DNA of 64,000 nt from Streptomyces sp. NBC_01439 (GTDB lineage: Bacteria > Actinomycetota > Actinomycetes > Streptomycetales > Streptomycetaceae), in NCBI RefSeq assembly GCF_036227605.1, contig NZ_CP109487.1, positions 8,729,001 to 8,793,000 of the forward strand. The letters are read 5' to 3'. The first letter of the stretch is position 1; the number at the start of each line of letters is the position of its first letter. A model generated the notes under the pieces. The model had not been told where the DNA came from. It saw only the letters and a list, made by a program, of their open reading frames with translations, and searched no databases. The translations under genes and the position numbers were made by a program. Positions 8,837-16,836 of this stretch are shown piece after piece.

Positions 8837-8993
8837 GATCGGGAGCCTAGGCGCTGACCCGACCGTCCCCAACGTCCCCGCGGTCCCCACGACCCGCACC
8901 GAACCGGCGGGGCGTCGTGCGGCGCCCGGCCGCCGCTTGCCCTTGGATGGGGTCGTACGCGAACGGACCGACCATCAGCCCCCGGAGACCGGC

Positions 8994-9629
8994 ATGAGGA
9001 AGATCAAGGCGCAGCTGTTCATCTCGCTCGACGGTGTCGTCGAGGCGCCCGATCGGTGGCACTTCCCCTACTTCAACGAGGAGATGGGCGCGGCCGTCGA
9101 CGCGACCCTCGGCCGGGCCGACACCCTGCTGCTCGGCCGCCGGACCTACGACAGCTTCGCGGGCGCCTGGCCGGACCGGGAAGCAGCCGGCGGGCAGGAC
9201 GCGCCGTTCGCCAAGGTGCTCGGTGACGCCCGCAAGATCGTGGTGTCCAACGGCCCGTACGATTTCACCTGGCGGAACTCCGAACCGCTCGTCGGCGACC
9301 TCGCGACAGCGGTTGCGACGCTGAAGGACGAGCCGGGCGCGGACACACCCGTCTGGATCAGCGGCTCCGTGTCCGTCGTACGTCAGCTGCTGGCCGCCGG
9401 GCTCCTGGACGAACTCAACCTCCTGCTGCACCCGATCGCCGTGCGCAACGGCATGCGCCTGTTCGAGGAGGACGCGCCGCCGATCCCGCTGGAGCTGGTG
9501 TCCGCCGAGACCTTCCGCACCGGTGTGCTGAACCTCTTCTACGCCGTGGCCACCGCACCCGGCGAGGGGACGTACGAGGATGCCAAGACCCACCTGCCCC
9601 AGCACCGGGCCGGTCGGCGCCGACCGTAG
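8994..9629 (+). CDS. dihydrofolate reductase-like (RibD C-terminal domain) oxidoreductase
   Basis: A 211-residue protein of the RibD-C/DHFR-like fold found in many actinobacterial reductases of unknown substrate. It shows LFISLDGVVEAPDRWHFPYF at the start, LGRADTLLLGRRTYDSFA, a KIVVSN strand and the glycine-containing WISGSVSVVRQLL loop that binds NADPH in relatives, followed by ELNLLLHPIAVRNG. ATG 8994 has a GGAGA six bases upstream. CutA follows after 30 nt on the same strand, so the two may be co-transcribed. The physiological substrate is unknown. Confidence 0.85.
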   Translation: MRKIKAQLFISLDGVVEAPDRWHFPYFNEEMGAAVDATLGRADTLLLGRRTYDSFAGAWPDREAAGGQDAPFAKVLGDARKIVVSNGPYDFTWRNSEPLVGDLATAVATLKDEPGADTPVWISGSVSVVRQLLAAGLLDELNLLLHPIAVRNGMRLFEEDAPPIPLELVSAETFRTGVLNLFYAVATAPGEGTYEDAKTHLPQHRAGRRRP

Positions 9630-9659
9630 GGTGGCCGAACCCGACCCAGGAGGACCGAC

Positions 9660-9983
9660 GTGGCGAGCATCGTGATCGCGCAGACGACCGTGGACGACGA
9701 GACGAAGGCGCACGAGATCGCGCGGGGCGCGGTGGAGGCCCGGCTGGCGGCCGGGGTGCACGTCGACGCGCGGATGACCTCCTTCTACTGGTGGAAGGAG
9801 GCCGTGCAGCACGAGCGGGAGTACCGGATCTCCTTCAAGACGACCGCGGAAAAGGTGGACGCGTTGCGGGCGTGGGTGCACGAGCAGCACCCGTACGAGG
9901 TGCCGCAGTGGATCGTGCTCCCGACCGGCGGACCTTCGGAGGAGTACCTGGCGTGGGTGGTGAAGGAAACCACGACCGAGTAG
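9660..9983 (+). CDS. cutA: CutA-like divalent-cation tolerance protein
   Basis: A 107-residue trimeric-type CutA1 protein. The ferredoxin-like fold marks are present: IVIAQTTVDDETKAHEIARGAVEARLAAGVHV, the FYWWKEAVQHEREYRISFKTT strand pair and HPYEVPQWIVLP. CutA is linked to copper tolerance in E. coli, but its biochemical role is unsettled. The start is GTG at 9660 with AGGAGG eight bases upstream. It sits 30 nt after the RibD-like gene and just before the leader of the AlaRS-like gene. Confidence 0.88.
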   Translation: MASIVIAQTTVDDETKAHEIARGAVEARLAAGVHVDARMTSFYWWKEAVQHEREYRISFKTTAEKVDALRAWVHEQHPYEVPQWIVLPTGGPSEEYLAWVVKETTTE

Positions 9984-10079
9984 CTCGCGGCGAAGGAACG
10001 GCGGGCGGTAGCCTCCACCCCTGGCGCCGGCGCGGAAATACCCGAGCACCGGCGGCAGGCCCGCACTAGGATGGGTCGC

Positions 10080-10148
10080 ATGAACGTCACCGGCCCCAGC
10101 ACCACCGCGACCGCGCGAGCGACCAGCTCGCCGGTTGCCGCCGCCTGA
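10080..10148 (+). CDS. Ala/Thr-rich leader peptide (putative attenuator uORF)
   Basis: A 22-codon ORF that starts MNVTGPSTTA and ends SSPVAAA-stop: six Ala codons (the last three codons are Ala) and five Thr codons. A TAGGAT box at 10067-10072 leaves seven bases before the ATG, so transcription probably starts at the A of the start codon, giving a leaderless peptide. It is followed by two hairpins and then the AlaRS-like gene. This arrangement fits ribosome-mediated attenuation responding to charged tRNA-Ala, and perhaps tRNA-Thr. The sequence and layout are seen; the regulation is inferred. Confidence 0.6.
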   Translation: MNVTGPSTTATARATSSPVAAA

Positions 10149-10278
10149 CCTTCCCCTCCCTCTCCCCGGCGACCGGACAACGGTCCGTCGGTCGTGCCGT
10201 GGCGCCCTTGCTCCCGGTCGGAGACTGAACGGTTCCGTTCTCCGGTGCCTCTCCCGCTCGATGCGAAGGAGTCACCCC
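10149..10278 (+). promoter_or_regulatory. leader RNA with two hairpins upstream of AlaRS-like gene
   Basis: Hairpin 1 (10170-10194) pairs CGACC/GGTCG and GGAC/GTCC. Hairpin 2 (10219-10244) pairs CGGAGA with TCTCCG and ACGG with CCGT. The segment TCGCCGG inside the leader ORF (10128-10134) is complementary to CCGGCGA at 10166-10172, which overlaps the foot of hairpin 1, so mutually exclusive folds are possible. The SD AAGGAG at 10266-10271 closes the region. Hairpin 2 has no clear U-run, which is common in high-GC actinobacteria. Confidence 0.5.
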
Positions 10279-11445
10279 ATGAAGACCGAGCAGCTGACCA
10301 GAACGTTCGTCGAGTACTTCGAAGAGCGTGAGCACCGCCGCATCGTCGGCTCGACGCTGCTGCCACCGCCCGGCGACCCCGTGCTCTTCACCACCTCCGG
10401 CATGCACCCGCTCACTCCGTACCTGGAGGGACGACCCCACCCGTTGGGCAGGCGGCTGGTCAACGTCCAGCGCTGTCTGCGCACCACGGACCTGGAGGAG
10501 GTCGGCGACGCCACCCACCTGACGGTCTTCGAGATGCTCGGCACCTGGTCGTTGGGCGACTACCCCGGCCCGCTCAGTCTCGACTGGGGATACGGGCTCC
10601 TCACCGAGGGGCTGGGCGTGGACCGCGGCCGCTTGTACGCCACCGTCCACGCCGGCGACGACCGGACCGGGCCGGACACCGCTTCCCTGGAGCTGTGGCA
10701 GGGGCTCGGAGTCCCCGTCGAACCCACCGTGGAGGACAACTGGTGGTCCAACGGGCCCGTCGGACCGTGCGGTCCCGACTCGGAGATCTTCCTGTGGAGC
10801 GGCGACGGCCCGCCCGAGTCCACGCCCACCCGCGACGACCGCTGGGTGGAGGTGTGGAACCACGTGACGATGACTCACCGCCGACTCGACGACGGTTCCC
10901 TGGTGCCCCTTCCCCAGCGCAACGTGGACACCGGCCTCGGCCTGGAACGGCTCGCCTCCCTGCTCCAAGGCAAGTCGTCCGTGTTCGAGTGCGACGTCTT
11001 CGACCCTTGGCGCAGCCTCGTACCGGCCCTGTGGCCCCTGGACGAACGGTCGCTGCGCGTGGTCTGCGACCACCTGCGCTCGGCCGTCGTGGTACTCGGC
11101 GACGGCGTGCGCCCGGCCAACACGGGGCAGGGCTACGTGCTGCGACGCCTGGTGCGACGGATGCTCACCCTGCTGTGGCGGGAGGACGCCTCGCGGAGCA
11201 TCGAGGACCTGCCGGACGAACTGGTCCGGCACACCCTGGACCACTTCCGACAGGACATGGGCCCGGGCGACGTACGGCGGGTCCTGAGCGAGGAGGAGCA
11301 CCGGTTCCGCCGGCTCCTGGAACGCGGGCGGCAGGTGCTCGCCCGCCCCCGGTTCCGGGGTCCGCTGACCCGGGAGGACTTCCACTACCTCCACGACACC
11401 CATGGGTTGCCGCGCGAGCTGGTCACGAGCCTGCTGCACGAGTGA
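10279..11445 (+). CDS. alanyl-tRNA synthetase-like protein lacking editing domain
   Basis: A 389-residue class II synthetase core. Recognisable AlaRS stretches are LFTTSGMHPLTPYLEG, VNVQRCLRTTDLEEVGDATHLTVFEM with LGTWSLGDY (motif 2 region), NGPVGPCGPDSEIF, and the motif 3-like DTGLGLERLASLLQG. The C-terminal part covers the helical tRNA-acceptor region (NTGQGYVLRRLVRRM). The editing (SerX-like) and C-Ala domains of about 450 residues in full AlaS are absent, so this is presumably an auxiliary paralogue. It could charge tRNA-Ala, protect against an AlaRS inhibitor, or make activated alanine for another pathway. AAGGAG lies seven bases before ATG 10279. See the leader peptide upstream. Confidence 0.82.
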   Translation: MKTEQLTRTFVEYFEEREHRRIVGSTLLPPPGDPVLFTTSGMHPLTPYLEGRPHPLGRRLVNVQRCLRTTDLEEVGDATHLTVFEMLGTWSLGDYPGPLSLDWGYGLLTEGLGVDRGRLYATVHAGDDRTGPDTASLELWQGLGVPVEPTVEDNWWSNGPVGPCGPDSEIFLWSGDGPPESTPTRDDRWVEVWNHVTMTHRRLDDGSLVPLPQRNVDTGLGLERLASLLQGKSSVFECDVFDPWRSLVPALWPLDERSLRVVCDHLRSAVVVLGDGVRPANTGQGYVLRRLVRRMLTLLWREDASRSIEDLPDELVRHTLDHFRQDMGPGDVRRVLSEEEHRFRRLLERGRQVLARPRFRGPLTREDFHYLHDTHGLPRELVTSLLHE

Positions 11446-11457
11446 CGACGGGTCAGT

Positions 11458-11474
11458 CCTGCTGCGGGAGCAGG
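11458..11474. terminator. short hairpin between convergent genes
   Basis: CCTGCT-GCGGG-AGCAGG forms a 6-bp GC-rich stem between the stop of the AlaRS-like gene and the stop of the convergent SDR gene. The location suits a bidirectional terminator; there is no T-run. Confidence 0.4.
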
Positions 11475-11502
11475 TGTCCCGCCCCGGAACGGCCGCGTGC
11501 GA

Positions 11503-12294
11503 CTATCGGCGCGAGCGCTGGGCCTCGACGATCTGTCGCACGGACCCGTCGAGGTCCATCCGGGCCTGGACGCGCTCGGCGAACCCGGGGAACTGTCCGG
11601 CGACGGCGCTCAGCAGCCGCAGCTCCAGCGGCGCCACGTTGACCTCGCAGCGGTCGCGGCGGACGGCTCGTACGACGCCGTCGGCGACCTGGCCGGGTGT
11701 GACGGTCCTGATGCCGTTCGGCGCGGTGGCACCGGTGGCCGCGAACATTCCGGCGTCGCGGACGAAGCCGGGCTGGACCAGGGACACCCCCACCCCCGTA
11801 CCCCTGAGCTCCTGGCGCAGAGCGAGTGCGAATCCGCGCAGCCCGAACTTCGTCGCGTTGTACAGGGAGGTCGACTTGGTGGCAGCCTTGCCGGAAATGG
11901 AGCCGACCAGCACGATGTGGCCGCGGCCGCGGCCCACCATGTGCTCCGCGAGCAACCGGGAGAGCACCACGGGCGCGCGGAGGTTGACGTCGAGGGCGCG
12001 GTCGAGCTGGTCCTCCGTGTAGTCCAGGAGGTCGCCGCTCGCGGGCAGCGCGGCGTTCGCGACGAGGATGTCCGCCTCCGCGCAACTCTCGGCTAGGTGT
12101 TCGACATCGGACCGTACGGCCAGATCGGCCACCACGGTACGGGCGCCGCAGGCGCCGGCGGTGGTCTTGAGGGCCTCCTCCCGCCGCCCGGTGATCGTGA
12201 GGCGGGCCCCCTGCGCGGTCAGGCGCGCGGCGAGGGCAGCGCCGATGCCCCCGGTGGCGCCGGTGAGTAGAACGTTCGATCCGGATATGTCCAC
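11503..12294 (-). CDS. short-chain dehydrogenase/reductase
   Basis: A 263-residue classical SDR using NAD(P)(H). It has TGATGGIG at residues 11-18, the NAA strand motif (LVANAALPASG), a catalytic Ser in VGSISGKA, YNATK (Tyr-x3-Lys) and LVQPGFV after it. GTG 12294 is chosen because GGGAG lies just upstream and the fold starts there. It is divergent from a TetR gene, with a 22-bp palindrome in the shared intergenic region. Regulation of the SDR by this TetR is likely. The substrate is unknown. Confidence 0.88.
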   Translation of the reverse strand: MDISGSNVLLTGATGGIGAALAARLTAQGARLTITGRREEALKTTAGACGARTVVADLAVRSDVEHLAESCAEADILVANAALPASGDLLDYTEDQLDRALDVNLRAPVVLSRLLAEHMVGRGRGHIVLVGSISGKAATKSTSLYNATKFGLRGFALALRQELRGTGVGVSLVQPGFVRDAGMFAATGATAPNGIRTVTPGQVADGVVRAVRRDRCEVNVAPLELRLLSAVAGQFPGFAERVQARMDLDGSVRQIVEAQRSRR

Positions 12295-12326
12295 GACCAC
12301 TCCCGTGCGGCTGGCGAGATCCCTCA

Positions 12327-12348
12327 ACTGTTCGTTCGAACGAACAGT
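12327..12348. promoter_or_regulatory. 22-bp perfect palindromic operator (TetR site)
   Basis: The half site ACTGTTCGTTC is followed immediately by its exact reverse complement GAACGAACAGT. The site lies 33 nt before the SDR start codon and 94 nt before the TetR start, overlapping a possible minus-strand TACTGT -10 box. Position and symmetry match a TetR-family autoregulatory operator. Confidence 0.75.
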
Positions 12349-12441
12349 ATGGACGGTGTCGCTCCCTGTCCACACCTCGTCGTCCCCAACTCCCCGATCC
12401 TGCACGGGCGGTCATGTCGACCGATGGGGCAGAATTACGCC

Positions 12442-13014
12442 ATGCCCCATGCTTCCGACACCCGCCAGAGCATCATCGACGCCGTACTGCGGATCATCGG
12501 GCAGGACGGCATCGCCGCCGTCACCAACCGGCGGATCGCGAAGGAGGCCGGAGTCTCCCTCGGCTCCGTCACCTACCACTTCGCAACCCAGCACGAGCTG
12601 CTGCGCGAGAGCCTGCTCCACTTCGTGGCCGAGGAGACCCGGCACTTCACGGCGCTCGCGGACGAATGCACCGACGAGCAGTTCGACATCGGGCAGGCGG
12701 CCGAGGTGGTGGCGCAGGTGGCGGGCGGAAACGCCTTCGACAGCCGCCACATCGCGCCGTTCGAGCTGTACGTCCAGGCGGGCCGGGACGAACGGCTGCG
12801 CGCCGCCGCAGCCGAGTGCTTCGCCGCCTACGACCTGCTGGCCACCCGGATCCTGACCCACCTCGGAGTCCCGGACCCCGAACGCATGGCCGGCGTGGCC
12901 GTGGCCCTGGTCTTCGGACAGCAGCTGCGCCGCCTGGCGACCGGCGCCCCCGCCGAGGATCTCGTCGACACCCTGCTGGTCCTCACGAAGTTCACCCCGG
13001 CGCAGACCCCGTAG
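12442..13014 (+). CDS. TetR family transcriptional regulator
   Basis: A 190-residue repressor. The N-terminal HTH reads IIGQDGIAAVTNRRIAKEAGVSLGSVTYHF (residues about 17-46), followed by the linker helix HELLRESLLHFV and an all-helical ligand domain. ATG 12442 is preferred; an in-frame ATG 18 nt earlier is possible. CAGAAT six bases before 12442 allows leaderless initiation. It is divergent from the SDR gene and probably binds the palindrome at 12327-12348, de-repressing the SDR when it binds a small ligand. Confidence 0.9.
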   Translation: MPHASDTRQSIIDAVLRIIGQDGIAAVTNRRIAKEAGVSLGSVTYHFATQHELLRESLLHFVAEETRHFTALADECTDEQFDIGQAAEVVAQVAGGNAFDSRHIAPFELYVQAGRDERLRAAAAECFAAYDLLATRILTHLGVPDPERMAGVAVALVFGQQLRRLATGAPAEDLVDTLLVLTKFTPAQTP

Positions 13015-13158
13015 CAGGGTGAGGCCCGCCGGGACCGGACCGGGGGCGTGCGGGACGGGGACCGTTCGTCTCCCCGAGCCCGGTCCGGCCGCTGTCGCTA
13101 ACGGTTCGGACAGCGGCCGGAGTCGGGGGTGGAACGTCGCGCGGTGTGCGCGGCGACT

Positions 13159-13695
13159 TCAGTACGTGTACCCCACGTGCGCGAGCGCCTGCTTCAGCAG
13201 CGCCGCGTGCCCGCCCGGCATCTCGCCCTGCACGGCTGCCGAAAGGGCTTCCTGCGGACTGAACCAGACCAGGTCCAGGGCGTCCTGGCGGGGACGGCAG
13301 TCACCCGTGACCGGTACGACGTAGGCGAGCGACACCGCGTGCTGGCGAGGGTCGTGGTAGGGGGTGACGCCCGCCGTGGGGAAGTACTCGGCGACCGTGA
13401 AGGGCTGGAGGGAAGCGGGGATGCGGGGCAGGGCCACGGGGCCCAGGTCCTTCTCCAGGTGGCGCAGGAGCGCGTCACGGATCCGCTCGTGGTGCATGAC
13501 ACGGCCGGACACCAGGGTCCGACTGATCGCCCCGTCCGTGCCGATCCGCAGGAGCAGTCCGATGGTGGTGACTTCGCCGGTGTCGTCCACGCGTACGGGG
13601 ACGGCCTCGACGTAGAGGATCGGCATCTGGGCCCGGGCCATTTCCAGCTCGTCGCTGCTCAGCCAGCCGGGCGTAGTTTCGGTCGTGTCAGACAT
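13159..13695 (-). CDS. NUDIX hydrolase-like family protein (DUF4916 type)
   Basis: A 178-residue protein conserved in Streptomyces and related to the NUDIX fold. It has the WLSSDELEMARAQMPILYVEAVPVRVDD opening, RTLVSGRVMHHERIRDALLRHLEKDLGP in place of the classic Nudix box, and AVSLAYVVPVTGDCRPRQDALDLVWFSPQEA. The canonical GX5EX7REUXEEXGU motif is not intact, so pyrophosphatase activity is uncertain. It is a single minus-strand gene between TetR and a divergent membrane protein. Confidence 0.75.
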   Translation of the reverse strand: MSDTTETTPGWLSSDELEMARAQMPILYVEAVPVRVDDTGEVTTIGLLLRIGTDGAISRTLVSGRVMHHERIRDALLRHLEKDLGPVALPRIPASLQPFTVAEYFPTAGVTPYHDPRQHAVSLAYVVPVTGDCRPRQDALDLVWFSPQEALSAAVQGEMPGGHAALLKQALAHVGYTY

Positions 13696-13836
13696 TCCTT
13701 GATCCTACTTTCCAGGGCGGGTTCCGGCCCAGATCACGGCTCCAACAGGCGCGGAGAGGATGGACCCCGGGGGCCGTCCCCGCGACCACCGACGGCCGGA
13801 ACTCTACGGTGCGCGGGGCTGACGTAACGTTTGAGC

Positions 13837-14673
13837 ATGAGCACGCCGCCGCCCCAGCAACACCCCGGCCCGTACGGGCCCCCGCAGCACCCGAGTCCCT
13901 ACGGGGGACAGCCGTACGCCGCCCAGCCCCCCGCGCACCAGCAGCCGTACCCGGGTCAGTCGTACCCGGGGCAGCCCGGTCCGCCGCAGCCGTACCCCGG
14001 CCAAGGGGCCTGGGGGCAGCTCCCGACGGGCGGCGCGCCGCGGCGCAGGAACCGGATCGGCATGGTGATCGGGATGATCGCGGGAGCAGTGCTGTTGCTC
14101 GGTGCGCTCGGCGCGATCGGAATCAGGCTGAGCGGATCCGGCTTCCCCGAGGCCCGCTACCGGCTCACCGTTCCCAAGACCCTCGTGGACGGCAAGTACG
14201 CGCTGGTCCAGGACCATTCGGCCACCGTGGGCAAGGAAGCCCTCGACGGCGCCCACGACCCGAAGATCCGCGATCCGAAGCCGGCCGCCGGTCAGTACGC
14301 CTCCGAGTCCGCGAAGGAGTCGGGCGCCCTGGTCGTCTCGGGGATGTACGGACAGTTCAAGGATCCCGCGGGAGCCCGCAAGAAGATGCTGCGCGGCGCC
14401 GCGGAATCCGAGACCGCGTCCCTGGCGGTCCCCGCGCGGGACATCACGCCCACCGGCTCCGACGTCACCCTGTCCTGCCAGGTGCTGACGGTGCGGCAGA
14501 ACGGGATCGAGAGCTCCCTGCCGATGTGCGCCTGGGGCGACGAGAACACCGGCGCCACGGTCGGCATCCTCAGCGAGGAGACCGCGCTGCAGAAGCCCGG
14601 GTCCGTCGACCTCGCCAAGACCGCCGAGACGACCCTCAAGGTGCGTGCCGAGATGCGCCGGCCGATCGGCTGA
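13837..14673 (+). CDS. membrane-anchored protein with Pro/Tyr/Gln-rich cytoplasmic tail
   Basis: A 278-residue single-pass protein. About 70 N-terminal residues are low complexity (repeats of PYPGQ, PYGG and PPQ), followed by RRRNRIG, one membrane segment (MVIGMIAGAVLLLGALGAIGI) and an extracytoplasmic domain of about 180 residues with two Cys (LSCQVL and PMCAWG) that could form a disulfide. TAACGT at 13825-13830 leaves six bases to ATG 13837, so leaderless translation is likely. The family is common in Streptomyces and its function is unknown. Confidence 0.8.
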   Translation: MSTPPPQQHPGPYGPPQHPSPYGGQPYAAQPPAHQQPYPGQSYPGQPGPPQPYPGQGAWGQLPTGGAPRRRNRIGMVIGMIAGAVLLLGALGAIGIRLSGSGFPEARYRLTVPKTLVDGKYALVQDHSATVGKEALDGAHDPKIRDPKPAAGQYASESAKESGALVVSGMYGQFKDPAGARKKMLRGAAESETASLAVPARDITPTGSDVTLSCQVLTVRQNGIESSLPMCAWGDENTGATVGILSEETALQKPGSVDLAKTAETTLKVRAEMRRPIG

Positions 14674-14871
14674 CCGCGGCTTCGGAGCGGGCACCGCGGG
14701 GCGCGTGCGCATCGCGTCGTGCGACCGCAGCAGCGGCTCTAAACCATCGCAGAGTTATGCCCAAAAGGTGACTTTCTGGAGCCTGAACCGGTCGGATAGC
14801 AATGACGCGGCGCCTGCTAACGCCTGCCGACGGTCGGTAGCGGTCCCAGCGCGCCCAGGAAGGAACGTCCC

Positions 14872-15237
14872 GTGATCCGCATCCGTCACGCCGCCGCTCT
14901 GGCGACCATGGCCGTCACCGCCCTCGCCCTCGCCGCGAGCCCCGCTTCGGCGGCGCCCGGCGACACGCTCACCATGTGCTCCAGCACGCTCACCCCGGAC
15001 GGCTGGGTGGACGCCCAGTGGTGGAACAGCGGCGGGTGCGGCTCCGGCTTCACGCCCAACACCAAGCAGATCAAGGACCTGAGAGGCTACCCGGTCGGCA
15101 CCCAGGTCAACGCCTGCGCGTCCACGTGGCCGCCCGCCGGCTGGACCATCACCAACACCTACTACTCGAGCGGCTGTCGCTACTCCGCCGTCCCCAGCTT
15201 CAACCCCAACACCTGGACCCTGAAGCGCACCTCCTGA
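14872..15237 (+). CDS. small secreted protein with two internal Cys repeats
   Basis: A 121-residue exported protein. The signal peptide is clear (MIRIRHAAALATMAVTALAL...SPASA, cleavage about residue 28). The mature part has two related units, CSSTLTPDGWVDAQWWNSGGC and CASTWPPAGWTITNTYYSSGC, each bounded by Cys, which suggests two disulfide-closed loops and an internal duplication. The start is GTG with AGGAAGG upstream. No enzyme motif is recognised. It could be an extracellular binding or inhibitor-like protein. Confidence 0.75.
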   Translation: MIRIRHAAALATMAVTALALAASPASAAPGDTLTMCSSTLTPDGWVDAQWWNSGGCGSGFTPNTKQIKDLRGYPVGTQVNACASTWPPAGWTITNTYYSSGCRYSAVPSFNPNTWTLKRTS

Positions 15238-15365
15238 CCTCGGGGCGCGGGCGCCGTGGTCGGCCGGTGACGCCGGCTCGCGCCGGTCGCGTCGGGCAGG
15301 TGCCCGTACGGCGTGTCCCTCGCCGCCGGGCCGGGCCTGCCCGCCCGGCTGCCTACGGTGGCCCC

Positions 15366-16070
15366 ATGAGCACACGACCAGCAGCGCAGTTGGCCGGGTA
15401 CGGGATCCGGTTCGCCCGGCCCGCCGAGTCCGGGGCGGTCGCCGCGCTCCTGGCCCGCGCCTTCGCCGACGACCCGGTCATGGCATGGATGATCCCCGCC
15501 GCCGACCGGGAACGCAGGCTCGCCCGCTACTTCCGGCTGGCCCAGCGATAGCAACGGCCCCGCGCAGGCGCCGTCCGGGTCGCCGCGACCGGCGAGGGGC
15601 GGCTGCTGGCGGCCGCGCTGTGGTCCGGGCCCGGCCGCTGGAAGCCTTCCGAGGGGCAGGAGTTGGCGGCCGTCCCCCGGTACGCGAGCATCTTCGGCCT
15701 TCGCGGGATGCCGCGGGCCGGAGAGGTCCAGCACGCCATGCACGAGGCCCATCCGCAGACACCGCACTGGTACCTGCCGTCCGTGGGGACGGAACGGGGA
15801 CTCCAGGGGATGGGAGTCGGGTCGGCGCTGCTCGGCCAGCAGCTGGCCGACTGCGACCGGCTCGGGCAACCCGCCTACCTGGAATCCAGCAACGTCACCA
15901 ACCTCCCCTTCTACGAGAAGCTGGGCTTCCGCATCACCGCGGAGATCCGCCTCCCGGAAGGCGGGCCCACCCTCTGGCCGATGTGGCGGGACCCCGATCC
16001 CACTGCCGGACGTACGACCCGCAAGGGCGCTTCCCGCGGGTCGTCCGAGCGGCGCGGGCCGACGCGTTGA
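15366..16070 (+). pseudogene. GNAT acetyltransferase interrupted by an in-frame TAG
   Basis: One open frame of 235 codons is broken only by an amber codon at 15549-15551 (codon 62). Both sides read as a Streptomyces GNAT protein: YGIRFARPAESGAVAALLARAFADDPVMAWMIP before it, and after it RLLAAALWSGPGRW, the acetyl-CoA loop ERGLQGMGVGSALLGQQL, and SSNVTNLPFYEKLGF near the end. Nonsense mutation, sequencing error or readthrough are possible. No frameshift is needed to join the parts. The downstream half would not start well on its own, so the gene is probably dead if the base is correct. Confidence 0.75.
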
Positions 16071-16072
16071 AC

Positions 16073-16708
16073 TCAGATGCGCTGCGCGGTCAGCCTCTTT
16101 CCGTCCGCCCCGAGGACCAGCACGTTCCTGGCGGTACCGGTTCGGCCGTGATCGCCGTCCCACCACTCAAGGAAGCTCCGGGCCAGCGATTCGGCTTCAG
16201 GCATTCCGGAACCTGCCGAGTAGTCCGTGCTCAACTCGACGTCATAGTCGTATGTGGTCAGTTGGGCTACGGCCAGTACGCGGGCGTGGTCGACCTGCGG
16301 CGCTCCACCCTTGGTGCGGGCCCAGGCGTGGAACCGCTCCAGCATCTCCGTATCAGGGGCCCGCTTGATCACGGGGCCGGTGGGCAACCGCTCGGGGGCG
16401 TCGGCAACGCCGGCGAGGCAGCCTTGCACCCAGGAGCCGCGATCCAGTTCGGCTTCGCCGCCCGCCTGCAGGGCCCGGCGCGTACAGCCACCCCATACGG
16501 TCTCGCGCACCGCCGCGCCCTTGCCTGAGGTGTCGTAGACGGCCTTGCCCGCGGTGTGTCCGGCACGGTACGCGACCACGTACGCGGGTTCGGCGGACGA
16601 ACGGGACCCGGGCGCGGGTCCGCCGGAGGGCGCACTGCTGCTGCAACCGACCAGGCCGGCCAACGCGGCGACAGCCATCACTAACACACGACCTGAGCTC
16701 TGGTTCAA
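16073..16708 (-). CDS. lipoprotein with a Leu-TTA codon in its signal peptide
   Basis: A 211-residue predicted lipoprotein. The signal peptide MNQSSGRVLVMAVAALAG ends in the lipobox LVGC, followed by a Ser/Pro/Gly linker and a soluble domain with further Cys (GGCTRRAL, VQGCLAGV). The start is most likely TTG at 16708 after GAGGGGGAG; a start at the later Met would leave too short a signal. Leu-9 is encoded by TTA, so translation should depend on the bldA tRNA in Streptomyces and be tied to development. Its 3' end lies 3 nt from the convergent GNAT pseudogene. The function is unknown. Confidence 0.75.
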   Translation of the reverse strand: MNQSSGRVLVMAVAALAGLVGCSSSAPSGGPAPGSRSSAEPAYVVAYRAGHTAGKAVYDTSGKGAAVRETVWGGCTRRALQAGGEAELDRGSWVQGCLAGVADAPERLPTGPVIKRAPDTEMLERFHAWARTKGGAPQVDHARVLAVAQLTTYDYDVELSTDYSAGSGMPEAESLARSFLEWWDGDHGRTGTARNVLVLGADGKRLTAQRI

Positions 16709-16836
16709 AACTCCCCCTCGGTGTGGACCGTCACCCCATGAGACGGCGGCCCGGGCCCGTTGGTCACACCGATGGCCACGGTTTCGCTCACCGCGCACAC
16801 ACCGTCTGTCACTCGACCGTGGCCAGTGACGGGCCG

